Part shown: in pieces, positions 1-9,430 of the stretch
Layout: each line of letters opens with the position of its first letter
How positions within the stretch are numbered: position 1 is the stretch's first letter
Assembly: GCF_009707515.1 (NCBI RefSeq)
Contig: NZ_WLYI01000007.1
Location: 62,001 to 126,000, forward strand
Source: Pseudomonas karstica
GTDB taxonomy: Bacteria; Pseudomonadota; Gammaproteobacteria; Pseudomonadales; Pseudomonadaceae
Length of the DNA stretch: 64,000 nt
Direction: 5' to 3'
Program-made: the position numbers and the translations under genes
The notes under the pieces: generated by a model
What the model saw: the letters and a program-made list of their open reading frames with translations, nothing else
Database searches by the model: none
What the model was told of the DNA's origin: nothing

Positions 1-79
1 AGCCGCGGGCAGGTTGCCCGTCAAGGGTAAAGGTCAGGGCCTGCCGCTCGGTCTCGGCCAGTCGCTTGAACAATGCCAT
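1..79 (-). CDS. (2Fe-2S)-binding protein, small subunit of an amino-acid/opine oxidase type (partial, N-terminus only)
   Basis: Only the first 26 codons are in the window. The reading frame starts at an ATG that overlaps the stop of the upstream permease by one base (TGATG), so it is translationally coupled to the ABC operon. The visible residues include the segment TFTLDGQPARG, which resembles the start of the Fer2_4-type small iron-sulphur subunit of HcnA/opine-oxidase-like dehydrogenases. Those small subunits are known to sit beside FAD-dependent oxidoreductase subunits and ABC importers. The family call rests on a short stretch; the cysteine motif would lie outside the window. Confidence 0.5.
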   Translation of the reverse strand, partial: MALFKRLAETERQALTFTLDGQPARG

Positions 80-873
80 CAGTGTTTCCCCACCAATACC
101 CGGTCCAGGCCGTAGACCCGGTCGAGCAGAATCATCGTGGCTGCGGTCAAGGCAATCACCAGTGCCGACACCGCCGCCATCATCGGGTCGATGGATTCAG
201 TGGCATACACGTACATGCGCACCGGCAGGGTTTGGGTGGCCGGTGAGCTGACAAAAATCGACAGCGTGACCTCATCGAAACTGTTGATGAATGCCAACAA
301 CCAGCCGCCGGCCACGCCGGGCAAAATCATCGGCAGGGTGATCTGGCGAAACAGGGTAAAACGGCTGGCACCGAGGGATTCGGCAGCCTGCTCGGCGCTG
401 CGGTCGATACCGATGGCTGCGGCCAGTACCAGGCGCAGCACATACGGCGTGATGATCACCACGTGGGCCAGCATCAACCAGGTGAAACTGCCGTTGACCC
501 CCATCAGTGCAAACAAGCGCAGCATCGCCACCCCCAGCACCAGGTGCGGGATGATGATTGGCGACAGGAATAACGCACTGAAAAAGTTGCGGCCGATAAA
601 TTGATAACGGCTGATGGCCAAGGCGGCAGGCACGGCAATCAGCGTCGCCAGGGTGGCGGCGACAAACGCCAGGACCAGGCTGTTATAGAAGGCCTGGATA
701 AAGTCGGCACGCTCGAACACTGCACGGAACCAGCGCAGGGAGAAGCCCGAGGTGGGCAGGCTCAAGGTGTTTTCCGGGGTGAAGGCCACCAGGCACACCA
801 CCACCAGCGGCGCCATCATGAACAGCACCACCAGGCTGTGAAAACCGAGGGCCAAAGGGCCGTTTCTGGACAT
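79..873 (-). CDS. ABC transporter permease, PotC-like
   Basis: 264 residues, the length of a PotC/YdcV-type inner-membrane permease. The N-terminus carries a hydrophobic segment (about residues 10-35), and there is a typical binding-protein-dependent permease (EAA) loop with the motif EQAAESLGASRFTLF, which contacts the ATPase. I chose the ATG at 873 because a GGGAG ribosome site lies about 9 bases upstream; a longer frame to 912 has none and would overlap the preceding permease. It is the third gene of a minus-strand operon (ATPase, PotB-like, PotC-like, Fe-S protein). The substrate is probably a polyamine, opine or modified amino acid, inferred from the coupled oxidase gene; no substrate-binding protein is visible here. 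Confidence 0.88.
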   Translation of the reverse strand: MSRNGPLALGFHSLVVLFMMAPLVVVCLVAFTPENTLSLPTSGFSLRWFRAVFERADFIQAFYNSLVLAFVAATLATLIAVPAALAISRYQFIGRNFFSALFLSPIIIPHLVLGVAMLRLFALMGVNGSFTWLMLAHVVIITPYVLRLVLAAAIGIDRSAEQAAESLGASRFTLFRQITLPMILPGVAGGWLLAFINSFDEVTLSIFVSSPATQTLPVRMYVYATESIDPMMAAVSALVIALTAATMILLDRVYGLDRVLVGKH

Positions 874-877
874 TTCT

Positions 878-1723
878 TTATACTCCCAGGGACTTTTTGT
901 AGCGGCCTTCAACCATGCGGTTCCAGCTCAGCATGATCAGCAGATTGATCAACAGCAGCACCACCGCGATGGTCGCGCCCATGGGCCAATTCAGTTCCGA
1001 GAGGTATTGGTCGTAGACCACCGTGGCGACCATCTTCAGCCGGCGTCCGCCCAGCAGGCCGGGGATGGCGAAGGAACTGGCCGCCAGGCCAAACACGATC
1101 AGCGTCCCGGACAGCACGCCGGGCATGACTTGTGGTAACACGATTTTGCGCATCACCGTGGCCTGGCTGGCACCCAGTGACAGGGCTGCCTGTTCCGCCG
1201 ACGGATCGAGCTTTTGCAGCGAGGTCCACACCGGAATGATCATGAATGGCAACATCACGTGAACCAGGGCGATGATCACCGCGAATGAGGTGTACAGCAG
1301 CTTTACCGGGCGCCCGCCGAGGGCCTGGATCACCTGATTGATCAGGCCGTCGGCCCCCAGTAGCAGGCTCCAGCCGAAGGCCCGGACCACCACCGAAATC
1401 AGCAGCGGGGTGAGGATCAGGATCAGGAAGATCGACCGCCATGGTGTACCCATGCGGCTGAGAATATAGGCCTCGGGCACGCCGATCACTACGCACAACA
1501 GGGTCACCAGGGCGCTGATCCAGAAGGTGCGCCAGAAGATCTCGTAGAAGTACGAGTCACTGAACAGCGACAGGTAATGGGCGAAGGTCCACTCATCCGA
1601 CTTCACGCCAACTTGATAATCAAAGACGTTGAACGACAGCACCAGCGTCAGGCCCAGAGGCAGGAGCAACAGCCCGACAAACAGCACCAGCGCCGGCAGT
1701 GACAGCAGGTACCCCCGGCTCAT
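878..1723 (-). CDS. ABC transporter permease, PotB-like
   Basis: 281 residues with about six hydrophobic segments and the permease loop motif EQAALSLGASQATVM near residue 185. This is the PotB/HutH-type first permease of spermidine/putrescine-like importers. Its start overlaps the end of the ATPase gene by four bases (ATGA), and the second permease begins five bases past its stop, so the three are co-translated. It would form a heterodimeric inner-membrane channel with the neighbouring PotC-like protein. Confidence 0.88.
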   Translation of the reverse strand: MSRGYLLSLPALVLFVGLLLLPLGLTLVLSFNVFDYQVGVKSDEWTFAHYLSLFSDSYFYEIFWRTFWISALVTLLCVVIGVPEAYILSRMGTPWRSIFLILILTPLLISVVVRAFGWSLLLGADGLINQVIQALGGRPVKLLYTSFAVIIALVHVMLPFMIIPVWTSLQKLDPSAEQAALSLGASQATVMRKIVLPQVMPGVLSGTLIVFGLAASSFAIPGLLGGRRLKMVATVVYDQYLSELNWPMGATIAVVLLLINLLIMLSWNRMVEGRYKKSLGV

Positions 1724-2748
1724 GCCCGTACCTCATCTGCCGCCAGCACCCGCAATAGGCTCGCCTGCCAATCCAGGCCCACCGCCATGTTGCAACCCAG
1801 GGGAGGACTGCCGTCGTTGCTGCGTACCACGGTCAGTTCGCCGAGGCTGGTGTGGATGCGATACAGCCATTGGCTGCCGAAGAAGTAGCGGTCCAGGACC
1901 TTGCCTTGCAGGCGGCCGGCACCGGCGTTCACCAGGTCGATTTTTTCCGGGCGCAGGCTTAGGGTCAGCGTGCCAGCGCCGGGCGCATGTCGTACTTGCG
2001 GGATGCCTTGCTCGTCGAAATCCCCAGTCAGCAGATTGGCCTTGCCGACGAAGTCGGAGATGAAACGGGTGCGCGGGTGTTCATAGAGCTTGTAGGGCTC
2101 GTCGATCTGGGTCACCCGACCGTCCTGCATCACCACCACCCGGTCGCTGATGGACAGCGCTTCGGCCTGGTCATGGGTGACCATCAAGGTGGTGATGCCG
2201 ACTTCGCACTGAATGCGGCGAATCTCGAACTGCATCTCTTCGCGCAGGTTGGCGTCGAGATTGGACAGCGGTTCATCCAGCAGTAACACCGGCGGCTCGA
2301 TTACCAGCGCGCGGGCCAGGGCCACCCGTTGGCGTTGGCCGCCGGATAGCTCCCGTGGGTAGCGCTCGGCATGCGGGGCCAGGCGCACCAGCTCCAGCAC
2401 GGTCTTGACCCGGCTGGCAATCTCGGTGGTGGGCACTTTGCGCATCTTCAGGCCGAAGGCGACGTTGTCGCGCACGCTCATGTGGGGAAACAGCGCGTAG
2501 CTCTGGAACACCACGCCCAGGCCTCGGCTGGCGGGTTTGGCGTGGGTGATGTCGCGGCCATCGAGGAGAATCCGGCCGGCCGTGACGTCAACGAAGCCGG
2601 CGATCATTTGCAGGGTGGTGGTCTTGCCGCAACCGGATGGACCGAGCAGGGAAACGAATTCGCCTTTTTCCACCGAGAGGTCAGTGGCGACCACCGCATC
2701 GACGGTGCCGTAGCGTTTGCTCAGGGCGTTGAGTTGGAGAAATGCCAT
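1720..2748 (-). CDS. ABC transporter ATP-binding protein, PotA-like
   Basis: 342 residues. The Walker A motif GPSGCGKT is at residues 36-43, the signature LSGGQRQR and Walker B VLLLDEPLS follow, and there is a C-terminal TOBE-like regulatory extension (roughly residues 240-340), as in PotA/UgpC/FbpC ATPases. It energises import through the two downstream permeases. It is the first gene of the minus-strand operon and lies divergent to an IclR regulator, which is the likely controller of the operon. Family membership is clear; substrate is not determined by the sequence. Confidence 0.92.
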   Translation of the reverse strand: MAFLQLNALSKRYGTVDAVVATDLSVEKGEFVSLLGPSGCGKTTTLQMIAGFVDVTAGRILLDGRDITHAKPASRGLGVVFQSYALFPHMSVRDNVAFGLKMRKVPTTEIASRVKTVLELVRLAPHAERYPRELSGGQRQRVALARALVIEPPVLLLDEPLSNLDANLREEMQFEIRRIQCEVGITTLMVTHDQAEALSISDRVVVMQDGRVTQIDEPYKLYEHPRTRFISDFVGKANLLTGDFDEQGIPQVRHAPGAGTLTLSLRPEKIDLVNAGAGRLQGKVLDRYFFGSQWLYRIHTSLGELTVVRSNDGSPPLGCNMAVGLDWQASLLRVLAADEVRA

Positions 2749-2988
2749 GTCTGCGTTCCACCTTTTTTAGTCGCGTCGAGACGCGCTTTTTTGTTTTGGG
2801 CAGATGCGAAAAGGGTGTTGCGGGTGCGTTGGCGCTCGATCTTGAGTCGGCTGCCATTAGTTGTTCATTTCGCCCCTGTGGACGCAGATTAGGACGAAGA
2901 CTAGGATGGGCGGAAGATAGAATTTCACTGAAAGAACTATTTTTTCAATTTAATTCATTCATTGGAATTTAAAGTGAGATTGAGGTTT

Positions 2989-3825
2989 ATGAATTCCACT
3001 GATCGGAATAGTGATGCCAAAGAAGTCGGAGCAGGCGGCGTCTCCCGACTGTTTGCGGTGCTGCGCGTCCTGGGTGCGGTACCGCAAGGCGGTGAGCGGG
3101 TGACACAGTTGGCGCAACAGGTTGGCCTGTCTCAACCCACCACTCACCGCCTGCTGCGCAGCCTGATGGACGAGGGCATGGTCGAGCAGGATGCTCGCAG
3201 CAAGCGCTACCGCTTGAGCCTGGAGTTTTTTGCCCTGGCGGCCAACGCGGGTAACACCGGCAACCTGCGCGACCTGGTGCGTCCGAGCATGCTGCGGCTC
3301 AGTGCCTCACTTGGAGATTCATTGTTCCTGTTGGCCCGCAGCGGCTTTGATGCGATTTGCCTGGACCGCAGCGAAGGTCCGTACCCGATTCGCACCTTTA
3401 CCGGCGACATCGGTGGCCGCGTGGCCCTGGGCGTGGGGCAGGGCAGCTTGGCGATCCTGGCGTTTTTACCGGAGGAGGAGCGTGAAACGGTGATCCGCTA
3501 TAACTTGCCCAGGCTCAAGGACTTCCACCTGTACGACGAAGTGTTCCTGCGCTCGGAAGTGCAGAACGTCCGTCGCCTGGGCTATGCCGCGCGCAACACC
3601 GGGGTGTTGGAGGGCATGGCGGGCCTTGCGGTACCGATCCTCAATCGCGAGGGGTATGCGGTGGCGGCGTTGAGTGTGGCGACCATCAGCGACCGCCTGG
3701 GGCCGAGCCGTTTGCCGACGGTAGTGGAGTTGCTCAAGCGGGAAGCGGCGGCCATCGGCCCGCGAATCAATCCGTTTGATCCGACATTACGTCGACCTTC
3801 GCAGATTTTTGAAGGCAAGGATTGA
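2989..3825 (+). CDS. IclR-family transcriptional regulator
   Basis: About 278 residues. An N-terminal winged helix-turn-helix (about residues 15-75, containing TQLAQQVGLSQPTTHRLL) is followed by an IclR effector-binding domain of about 170 residues. The ATG at 2989 follows GAGGTTT closely; an in-frame TTG at 2962 is an alternative start. It is divergent from the polyamine/opine-type ABC operon, the arrangement expected of a local regulator that senses the transported compound or its breakdown product. The 240-base intergenic region between the two would hold both promoters; I could not identify the operator by eye. Confidence 0.88.
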   Translation: MNSTDRNSDAKEVGAGGVSRLFAVLRVLGAVPQGGERVTQLAQQVGLSQPTTHRLLRSLMDEGMVEQDARSKRYRLSLEFFALAANAGNTGNLRDLVRPSMLRLSASLGDSLFLLARSGFDAICLDRSEGPYPIRTFTGDIGGRVALGVGQGSLAILAFLPEEERETVIRYNLPRLKDFHLYDEVFLRSEVQNVRRLGYAARNTGVLEGMAGLAVPILNREGYAVAALSVATISDRLGPSRLPTVVELLKREAAAIGPRINPFDPTLRRPSQIFEGKD

Positions 3826-3933
3826 GTTATACGGTGAGTCTCGTTGGCTGCCAACTAATGAGACTGGCAGCAATAGTGGATCCATCTACGGTATAAACGC
3901 GGGTCGCTTTGTTTTCCTTCAGGTTCATTGTTC

Positions 3934-5289
3934 ATGCCAACTCTTTCGCAACGACCGCTGTGGCAGGTCTACCTGATTTTTCTGGCGCCGATGGTGCTGT
4001 CGAACTTTCTCCAGAGCTTTTCCGGGACCCTCAATGGCATCTACGTCGGGCAGATGCTTGGCACCCAGGCGCTGGCGGCGGTGTCGGGGATGTTTCCCAT
4101 CGTGTTCTTTTTCATTGCCCTGGTGATTGGCTTGGGAGCGGGCGCTTCGGTGCTGATCGGCCAGGCCTGGGGGGCGCAGGAGACAGGGATGGTCAAGGCC
4201 ATCACCGGAGCGACACTGACCCTCGGCGCGTTGATCGGGGTGATCGCGGCGGTATTGGGCAGCCTGTTCGCCCGCCCGGCAATGCAGGCGTTGGGCACGC
4301 CGGTGGATGTGCTGGACGACGCCGTCGGCTATGCCCAGGCGATGATGCTGATCATGCCGCTGCTGCTGGTGTTTATCCTGTTTACCCAATTGCTGCGGGG
4401 AGTGAGTGATACCGTGTCGCCGTTGCTGGCGTTGATGGTGTCGACCGCGACAGGCCTGCTGTTGACCCCGGCGCTGATTCTCGGTTGGCTGGGCTTGCCA
4501 CCCATGGGTATCCAGAGTGCTGTATGGGCCGGCTTGATGGGCAACACCCTGGCAATGTTGTTTTTGATTTTGCGCCTGCGTCATAAACGTCATGTGATGG
4601 CACCTGATCGGCAACTGTTGGCGGCGCTGCGGCTGGACCGCGCGATCCTCGGCAAGGTCTTGCGCATCGGCTTACCCACGGGCTTGCAGATGGTGGTGCT
4701 GTCGCTGTCGGAACTGGTGATCCTGGCCCTCGTCAACAGCCACGGTTCTCAAGCCACCGCGGCGTATGGCGCGGTGACGCAAATCGTCAACTACGTGCAA
4801 TTCCCGGCATTATCGATTGCCATCACCGCCTCGATCCTGGGGGCACAGGCCATTGGTGCCGGACGCTTGGAGCGCATCGGGCCTATCCTGCGTACCGGGC
4901 TGTTGATCAATACCTGCCTGACCGGTGGCTTGATTGTGCTGGGATACGTGCTATCCCACTGGCTGTTGGGGTTGTTCATTACCGACACCCAGGCGCGGGT
5001 CAACGCCGAACACCTGCTGCATATCATGCTCTGGAGCATCCTGGTGTTTGGCTTCCAGGCCGTGGTAGGCGGGATCATGCGCGCCAGTGGCGTGGTGCTG
5101 GTGCCGGTGGCGATTTCGATCTTTTGTGTGCTGGCGGTGGAACTGCCGGTAGCGTATCTGCTCAATGCGCGGTTTGGGTTGGAAGGGGTGTGGATGGCGT
5201 TTCCGGTGACTTACCTGGCGATGCTGGGGTTGCAGGTGGCGTATTACCGGTTGGTTTGGCGGCATAAGCAGATCAAGCGCCTGGTGTGA
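3934..5289 (+). CDS. MATE-family multidrug efflux transporter
   Basis: 451 residues and very hydrophobic, with around twelve membrane segments and the two-fold repeat typical of MATE (NorM/DinF-like) proteins. The first segment begins right after the N-terminus (QVYLIFLAPMVLSNFLQS) and conserved short motifs such as GQAWGAQ occur in the first half. It would export cationic compounds in exchange for Na+ or H+. I chose the ATG at 3934 over an in-frame TTG at 3928. It is a stand-alone gene between the IclR regulator and the fec operon; no dedicated regulator is visible. Confidence 0.88.
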   Translation: MPTLSQRPLWQVYLIFLAPMVLSNFLQSFSGTLNGIYVGQMLGTQALAAVSGMFPIVFFFIALVIGLGAGASVLIGQAWGAQETGMVKAITGATLTLGALIGVIAAVLGSLFARPAMQALGTPVDVLDDAVGYAQAMMLIMPLLLVFILFTQLLRGVSDTVSPLLALMVSTATGLLLTPALILGWLGLPPMGIQSAVWAGLMGNTLAMLFLILRLRHKRHVMAPDRQLLAALRLDRAILGKVLRIGLPTGLQMVVLSLSELVILALVNSHGSQATAAYGAVTQIVNYVQFPALSIAITASILGAQAIGAGRLERIGPILRTGLLINTCLTGGLIVLGYVLSHWLLGLFITDTQARVNAEHLLHIMLWSILVFGFQAVVGGIMRASGVVLVPVAISIFCVLAVELPVAYLLNARFGLEGVWMAFPVTYLAMLGLQVAYYRLVWRHKQIKRLV

Positions 5290-5353
5290 CGGCCGGGAGT
5301 GTAGGCGAGGGTGATAGTGAAGAGGCTGAAAGGGTCAAGCAATTGCTCCGTTT

Positions 5354-5372
5354 AATAGGAAGCATTACTATT
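5354..5372 (+). promoter_or_regulatory. Possible Fur box upstream of fecI
   Basis: A 19-base AT-rich imperfect palindrome with five-base arms AATAG and CTATT around a GAAGCATTA centre. It lies 28-46 bases before the fecI start, where iron-responsive Fur sites are known to control fecIRA-type operons. It matches the classical Fur consensus only partly, so this is a positional inference. Confidence 0.35.
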
Positions 5373-5399
5373 CACGTCCCGCCTTCCCAGTGCTCCTTC

Positions 5400-5900
5400 A
5401 TGATGCCTCAGCCGCCCACCAAACCAGGCTTTTTCGAGCACTACGAGGAGTTGATCGGGACCTGGACGCGCCGTCTGAGAAACCGTCAACAGGCCGAGGA
5501 CTTGGCCCACGACACTTTTGTGCGGGTGCTTGAGTCCAGCTCCACTGAAGTCTCGCAACCTCGCGCCTACTTGCATCAAACCGCGCGCAATATCGCGGTG
5601 GATGCTTATCGTCGCGAGGACCGCCGGGGGGCGATGGCGTTGGAGACCTTTGATCAGCGTTCACCCCACAGTGGCGACCCTGAGCATTTCATGCACGCGA
5701 TTCAACTGGCGGACTCCATCGAGCGGGCGTTGGCCGAATTACCCCTCAACTGCCGCAAGATTTTTATCTGGCAAAAGATCGAAGGCCTGACCCAGCAGGA
5801 AATCGCCGAGCACCTGGGGCTGTCAAAAAACATGGTGGAAAAGTATATGATCCGCACCCTGCGGCATCTGCGTGACCGCCTGGACGCGATGGCCCCATGA
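5400..5900 (+). CDS. fecI: ECF sigma factor, FecI-like
   Basis: About 166 residues. It contains sigma region 2 (with AEDLAHDTFVRVLES) and sigma region 4 helix-turn-helix (GLTQQEIAEHLGLSKNMVEKY), the two-domain layout of extracytoplasmic-function sigma factors of the iron-uptake group. It should direct transcription of the downstream receptor gene after being released by FecR when the ferric ligand binds FecA. The start at 5400 (or a second ATG at 5403) is chosen from family length; the ribosome site is weak. Its stop overlaps the fecR start by four bases. A possible Fur site sits just upstream. Confidence 0.88.
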   Translation: MMPQPPTKPGFFEHYEELIGTWTRRLRNRQQAEDLAHDTFVRVLESSSTEVSQPRAYLHQTARNIAVDAYRREDRRGAMALETFDQRSPHSGDPEHFMHAIQLADSIERALAELPLNCRKIFIWQKIEGLTQQEIAEHLGLSKNMVEKYMIRTLRHLRDRLDAMAP

Positions 5901-6907
5901 CTAACGCCCGCTTTGAAACAGGACCCTCCATGATCGATAGCCGTGAGTGTGCCGGCGGTAGCGAGACAGCCCGTGACGAGGCTGCGCAATGGTTTGTGCG
6001 CCTGCAGGACAGCCCATTGAGTGGCGAGGAGCGCAGCCGTTTCGATGCCTGGCGCGAAGCGCATCCTGACCATCAGTATGAATTCGATGTGTTGCAAGGG
6101 GTGTGGAGTGCTACCGAGCTGGTACCCAAGGTTCGTTTGCAAGCATTGTGCGACGCGCCCGTGGTACGTACGCAGCGTCGGCCCTTGCTGCGTTATGCGG
6201 TAGCGGCCAGCGTCTTGGCCGTGGCGCTCGGGCTTGGATTGTTCAGCGGCCTGGACCACCCCGGGGTTTACACGGGCGAATTCAGCACCCTGCCGGGTGA
6301 GCGTCGTCAGGTGGCATTGCCTGATGGTTCGCTGATGGACCTGAACACTCGCAGCGTGGTCACGGTGCGCTATGAAAAAGGCCGGCGCGGCATCAAGCTT
6401 GAGCAGGGCGAGGCGATGTTCAGCGTGGAGCATGACGCCAGCCGACCCTTTGTGGTCGAAGCCGGGGCGGGACAAGTAACGGTGACCGGGACGCGCTTTG
6501 ACGTGCGCCGCGATGACGACCAGACTCGCGTGGTGGTCGAGGCCGGGACGGTCAAGGTGCAGGGCCGGTCTCCAGAGGCGTCCGTCACACTTACGGCGGG
6601 GCGTGGTACGCAGGTCGATGGGCAGGGCCAGGTGGCGGCAGCTTATGCGGTTAATCCGCAGGAGCTGACTGCCTGGCGCACCGGCAAGTTGGTATTCAAC
6701 AACACGTCCCTCGGTGAAGTGGCCCGGGAAGTGTCCCGCTACCGCGAGCATCCCTTGCGAGTCAGTACTGCAGCGGTCAGTAACCTGCGATTGACCAGCG
6801 TGTTCAAGTCCACCGACACCGACGCCTTGCTCAAGGCCTTGCCGCACATTCTGCCGGTGGCTTTGCGCACCTTGCCCGATGGCAGCCAGGAAATAATTTC
6901 ACGCTAG
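5897..6907 (+). CDS. fecR: FecR-family anti-sigma/signal transducer
   Basis: 336 residues. The N-terminal cytoplasmic part (about residues 1-95) has the DUF4880-like sigma-binding region with AAQWFVRLQDSPLSGEER. One membrane segment follows at about residues 100-120 (YAVAASVLAVALGLGLF), and the periplasmic FecR domain contains GERRQVALPDGS. It transmits the ligand signal from the receptor to FecI. The start is coupled to the fecI stop (ATGA); an in-frame ATG at 5930 is an alternative. Gene order fecI-fecR-fecA is the standard surface-signalling arrangement. Confidence 0.92.
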   Translation: MTNARFETGPSMIDSRECAGGSETARDEAAQWFVRLQDSPLSGEERSRFDAWREAHPDHQYEFDVLQGVWSATELVPKVRLQALCDAPVVRTQRRPLLRYAVAASVLAVALGLGLFSGLDHPGVYTGEFSTLPGERRQVALPDGSLMDLNTRSVVTVRYEKGRRGIKLEQGEAMFSVEHDASRPFVVEAGAGQVTVTGTRFDVRRDDDQTRVVVEAGTVKVQGRSPEASVTLTAGRGTQVDGQGQVAAAYAVNPQELTAWRTGKLVFNNTSLGEVAREVSRYREHPLRVSTAAVSNLRLTSVFKSTDTDALLKALPHILPVALRTLPDGSQEIISR

Positions 6908-7003
6908 ATTCAGGTTTTTCCCTAGTTCTTCGTCTTCTTGTCCAAATGCAACTGGTTTGCATTAACAGACGCACTCTCTTGCGATCACAGGACTAGGTTC
7001 GAC

Positions 7004-9418
7004 GTGAAAAAACTCGCCGTGAAAAACAATAAATCCTCTCGTTGGGCACCTCTTGCGCTGGCCTTGGCGGTGAGCGCCGCGATCCCGTCGGTCTATGCCG
7101 ACCAGGCGTCACCTTCCATCCATATACAGGCGCAACCCTTGGGCTCGGCCTTGAGTCAGCTGGGCCAGCAAACCTCCCTGCAAGTGTTCTTCAATCCTGG
7201 CCTGGTGGTTGGCAAGCAAGCCCCGGCGGTAAACGGCAACCTGTCGCCGGAGCAAGCCCTGCGTCAACTGTTGCAAGGCAGCGGCCTGGACTACCAGATG
7301 GAGGCTGGTTCGGTGACCTTGCATGCGCTGTCCAGCGGCAGCGGTGAGGCTGGCTCGCCCTTGGAACTGGGGGCAACCGACATCCGGGTGGTCGGTGACT
7401 GGCTCGGCGATGCCAATGCCGAAGTGGTGCAGAACCATCCGGGCGCGCGGACCGTAGTACGCCGTGAAACCATGGTGGAGCAGGGTGCGATGAACGTGGG
7501 TGATGTGTTGCGGCGCATTCCTGGTGTACAGGTGCAGGACGCCAACGGTACTGGCGGCAGCGATATTTCCCTCAACGTCGGTGTTCGTGGCCTGACGTCA
7601 CGCCTGTCACCGCGTTCCACGGTGCTGATCGACGGCGTACCGGCGGCCTTCGCGCCTTATGGTCAGCCACAACTGTCCATGGCGCCGATTTCCTCCGGCA
7701 ACCTGGACAGCATCGACGTGGTACGCGGTGCCGGTTCCGTGCGTTATGGGCCGCAGAACGTGGGTGGCGTGATCAACTTCGTGACTCGGGCGATCCCCGA
7801 GAAATTCTCCGGCGAGGTCGGCACCACCCTGGAAACCTCCGCTCACGGCGGTTGGAAACACATCGAAAACGCTTTTATCGGCGGTACCGCCGACAATGGC
7901 ATTGGCGTTGCATTGCTCTACTCCGGGGTCAATGGCAACGGCTACCGCAACAGTAACCACTCCAACGATATCGACGATGTGCTTCTCAAGACTCACTGGG
8001 CGCCGACGGATCAAGACGATTTCTCGCTGAATTTCCACTACTACGACGCCAGTGCCGACATGCCTGGCGGCCTGACCCAGAAACAGTTTGATGCCAACCC
8101 ATATCAATCGATGCGTGACTGGGACAATTTCAGCGGCCGGCGCAAGGATGTGTCTTTCAAGTACATCCGGCAGATCGACGATCGCACCCAGGCTGAAGTG
8201 CTGACCTACTACTCCGACAGCTTCCGTGGCAGCACTATCGCCAACCGTAACCTGGGCGCCCTCAACGCCTACCCGCGTACGTACTACACCTTCGGAATTG
8301 AGCCACGGGTGTCCCATGTGTTCGACCTGGGGCCGACCACCCAGGAAGCCAGCATTGGCTACCGCTATCTGAAAGAAGGCATGCACGAGCAGGCCACCAG
8401 TTTGGCCCTGGTCAACAACCAACCGACGCCGGTCGGCGAGAATGACGGCCACGTTTATCAGGACCGCACCGGTGGCACCGAGGCCAACTCGTTTTATATC
8501 GATGACAAGATTGATGTCGGTAAATGGACCATTACGCCGGGCATTCGCTTCGAAAGCATTCGCACCGAATGGCATGACCGCCCAGTGGTGGGCCTGAACG
8601 GCAAGCCGGTCCAGGAGAAGCGCCGGGAGATCAGCAGCAACGAGCCGTTACCGGCCTTGAGCGTGATGTATCACATGTCGGATGCCTGGAAATTGTTCGC
8701 CAACTACGAAACCTCGTTCGGCAGCTTGCAATACTTCCAGCTCGGCCAAGGCGGCAACGGTGACCAGACGGCCAACGGCCTGAACCCGGAAAAGGCCAAG
8801 ACCTACGAGATTGGTACCCGTTATAACGACAGCGTTTGGGGCGGCGAAGTGACGCTGTTCTACATCGACTTCTCCGATGAGCTGCAATATGTCAGTAACG
8901 ATGTGGGCTGGACCAACCTCGGCGCCACCAAACATCAGGGCATTGAAGCGTCGGGCCATTATGACCTGTCGAACCTGGACCCGCGCCTGGACGGTCTGAC
9001 CGCCAACGCCGGCTTCACCTACACCAAGGCCACCTCCGAAGGGGATGTCGCGTTCAAAGGCCGTGACTTGCCGCTGTATTCCCGTCAAGTGGCGACCCTG
9101 GGCCTGCGTTATGCCGTCAATCACTGGACCCACAACCTTGATGTCTACGCCCAGTCCGGCCAGCGCGCTCCGGGTACCGGCAGCACCTACATCACCCAGC
9201 CGACCGCAGACGGTCAGTACGGGGATATCCCTGGCTATGTCTCGGTCAACGTGCGCAGTGGCTATGACTTCGGTGCGTCGCTATCGAACCTTAAACTGGG
9301 GGTCGGGGTGAAAAACCTGTTCGACCAACAGCATTACACCCGTTCGAGCGACAACAACGCCGGGCTTTATCTGGGAGAGCCACGGACTTACTTCGTGCAG
9401 GCCAGCGTCGGGTTCTGA
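7004..9418 (+). CDS. fecA: TonB-dependent ferric citrate-type receptor FecA with signalling domain
   Basis: About 804 residues from the GTG at 7004; an upstream TTG at 6938 is possible and the start is uncertain. A signal peptide ends near VYA-DQ (residue 32). An STN signalling domain follows (about residues 38-90, with QPLGSALSQLGQQTSLQVFF), then the plug (starting near VVGDWLGDA, with DVLRRIPGVQVQ and STVLIDGVP) and a 22-strand barrel ending in a C-terminal phenylalanine. The plug motifs (VVGDWLGDA, GARxVxRRE, APYGQPQLS) agree closely with E. coli FecA as I remember it, so ferric citrate is the likely ligand. The STN domain marks it as a transducer receptor that works with FecR and FecI. 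Confidence 0.92.
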   Translation: MKKLAVKNNKSSRWAPLALALAVSAAIPSVYADQASPSIHIQAQPLGSALSQLGQQTSLQVFFNPGLVVGKQAPAVNGNLSPEQALRQLLQGSGLDYQMEAGSVTLHALSSGSGEAGSPLELGATDIRVVGDWLGDANAEVVQNHPGARTVVRRETMVEQGAMNVGDVLRRIPGVQVQDANGTGGSDISLNVGVRGLTSRLSPRSTVLIDGVPAAFAPYGQPQLSMAPISSGNLDSIDVVRGAGSVRYGPQNVGGVINFVTRAIPEKFSGEVGTTLETSAHGGWKHIENAFIGGTADNGIGVALLYSGVNGNGYRNSNHSNDIDDVLLKTHWAPTDQDDFSLNFHYYDASADMPGGLTQKQFDANPYQSMRDWDNFSGRRKDVSFKYIRQIDDRTQAEVLTYYSDSFRGSTIANRNLGALNAYPRTYYTFGIEPRVSHVFDLGPTTQEASIGYRYLKEGMHEQATSLALVNNQPTPVGENDGHVYQDRTGGTEANSFYIDDKIDVGKWTITPGIRFESIRTEWHDRPVVGLNGKPVQEKRREISSNEPLPALSVMYHMSDAWKLFANYETSFGSLQYFQLGQGGNGDQTANGLNPEKAKTYEIGTRYNDSVWGGEVTLFYIDFSDELQYVSNDVGWTNLGATKHQGIEASGHYDLSNLDPRLDGLTANAGFTYTKATSEGDVAFKGRDLPLYSRQVATLGLRYAVNHWTHNLDVYAQSGQRAPGTGSTYITQPTADGQYGDIPGYVSVNVRSGYDFGASLSNLKLGVGVKNLFDQQHYTRSSDNNAGLYLGEPRTYFVQASVGF

Positions 9419-9430
9419 TCCACGGTGTAC

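Noticed and set aside
726..752. GGAACC in the PotC-like permease gene as a possible Hrp box
   Set aside because: The sequence 15 bases downstream is CCGAGGT, not CCACNNA, and it lies within a coding region.
5702..6847. Long antisense frame across fecI and fecR
   Set aside because: It is the shadow of high-GC third-codon bias in the real fecI/fecR frames, with no ribosome site and no domain.
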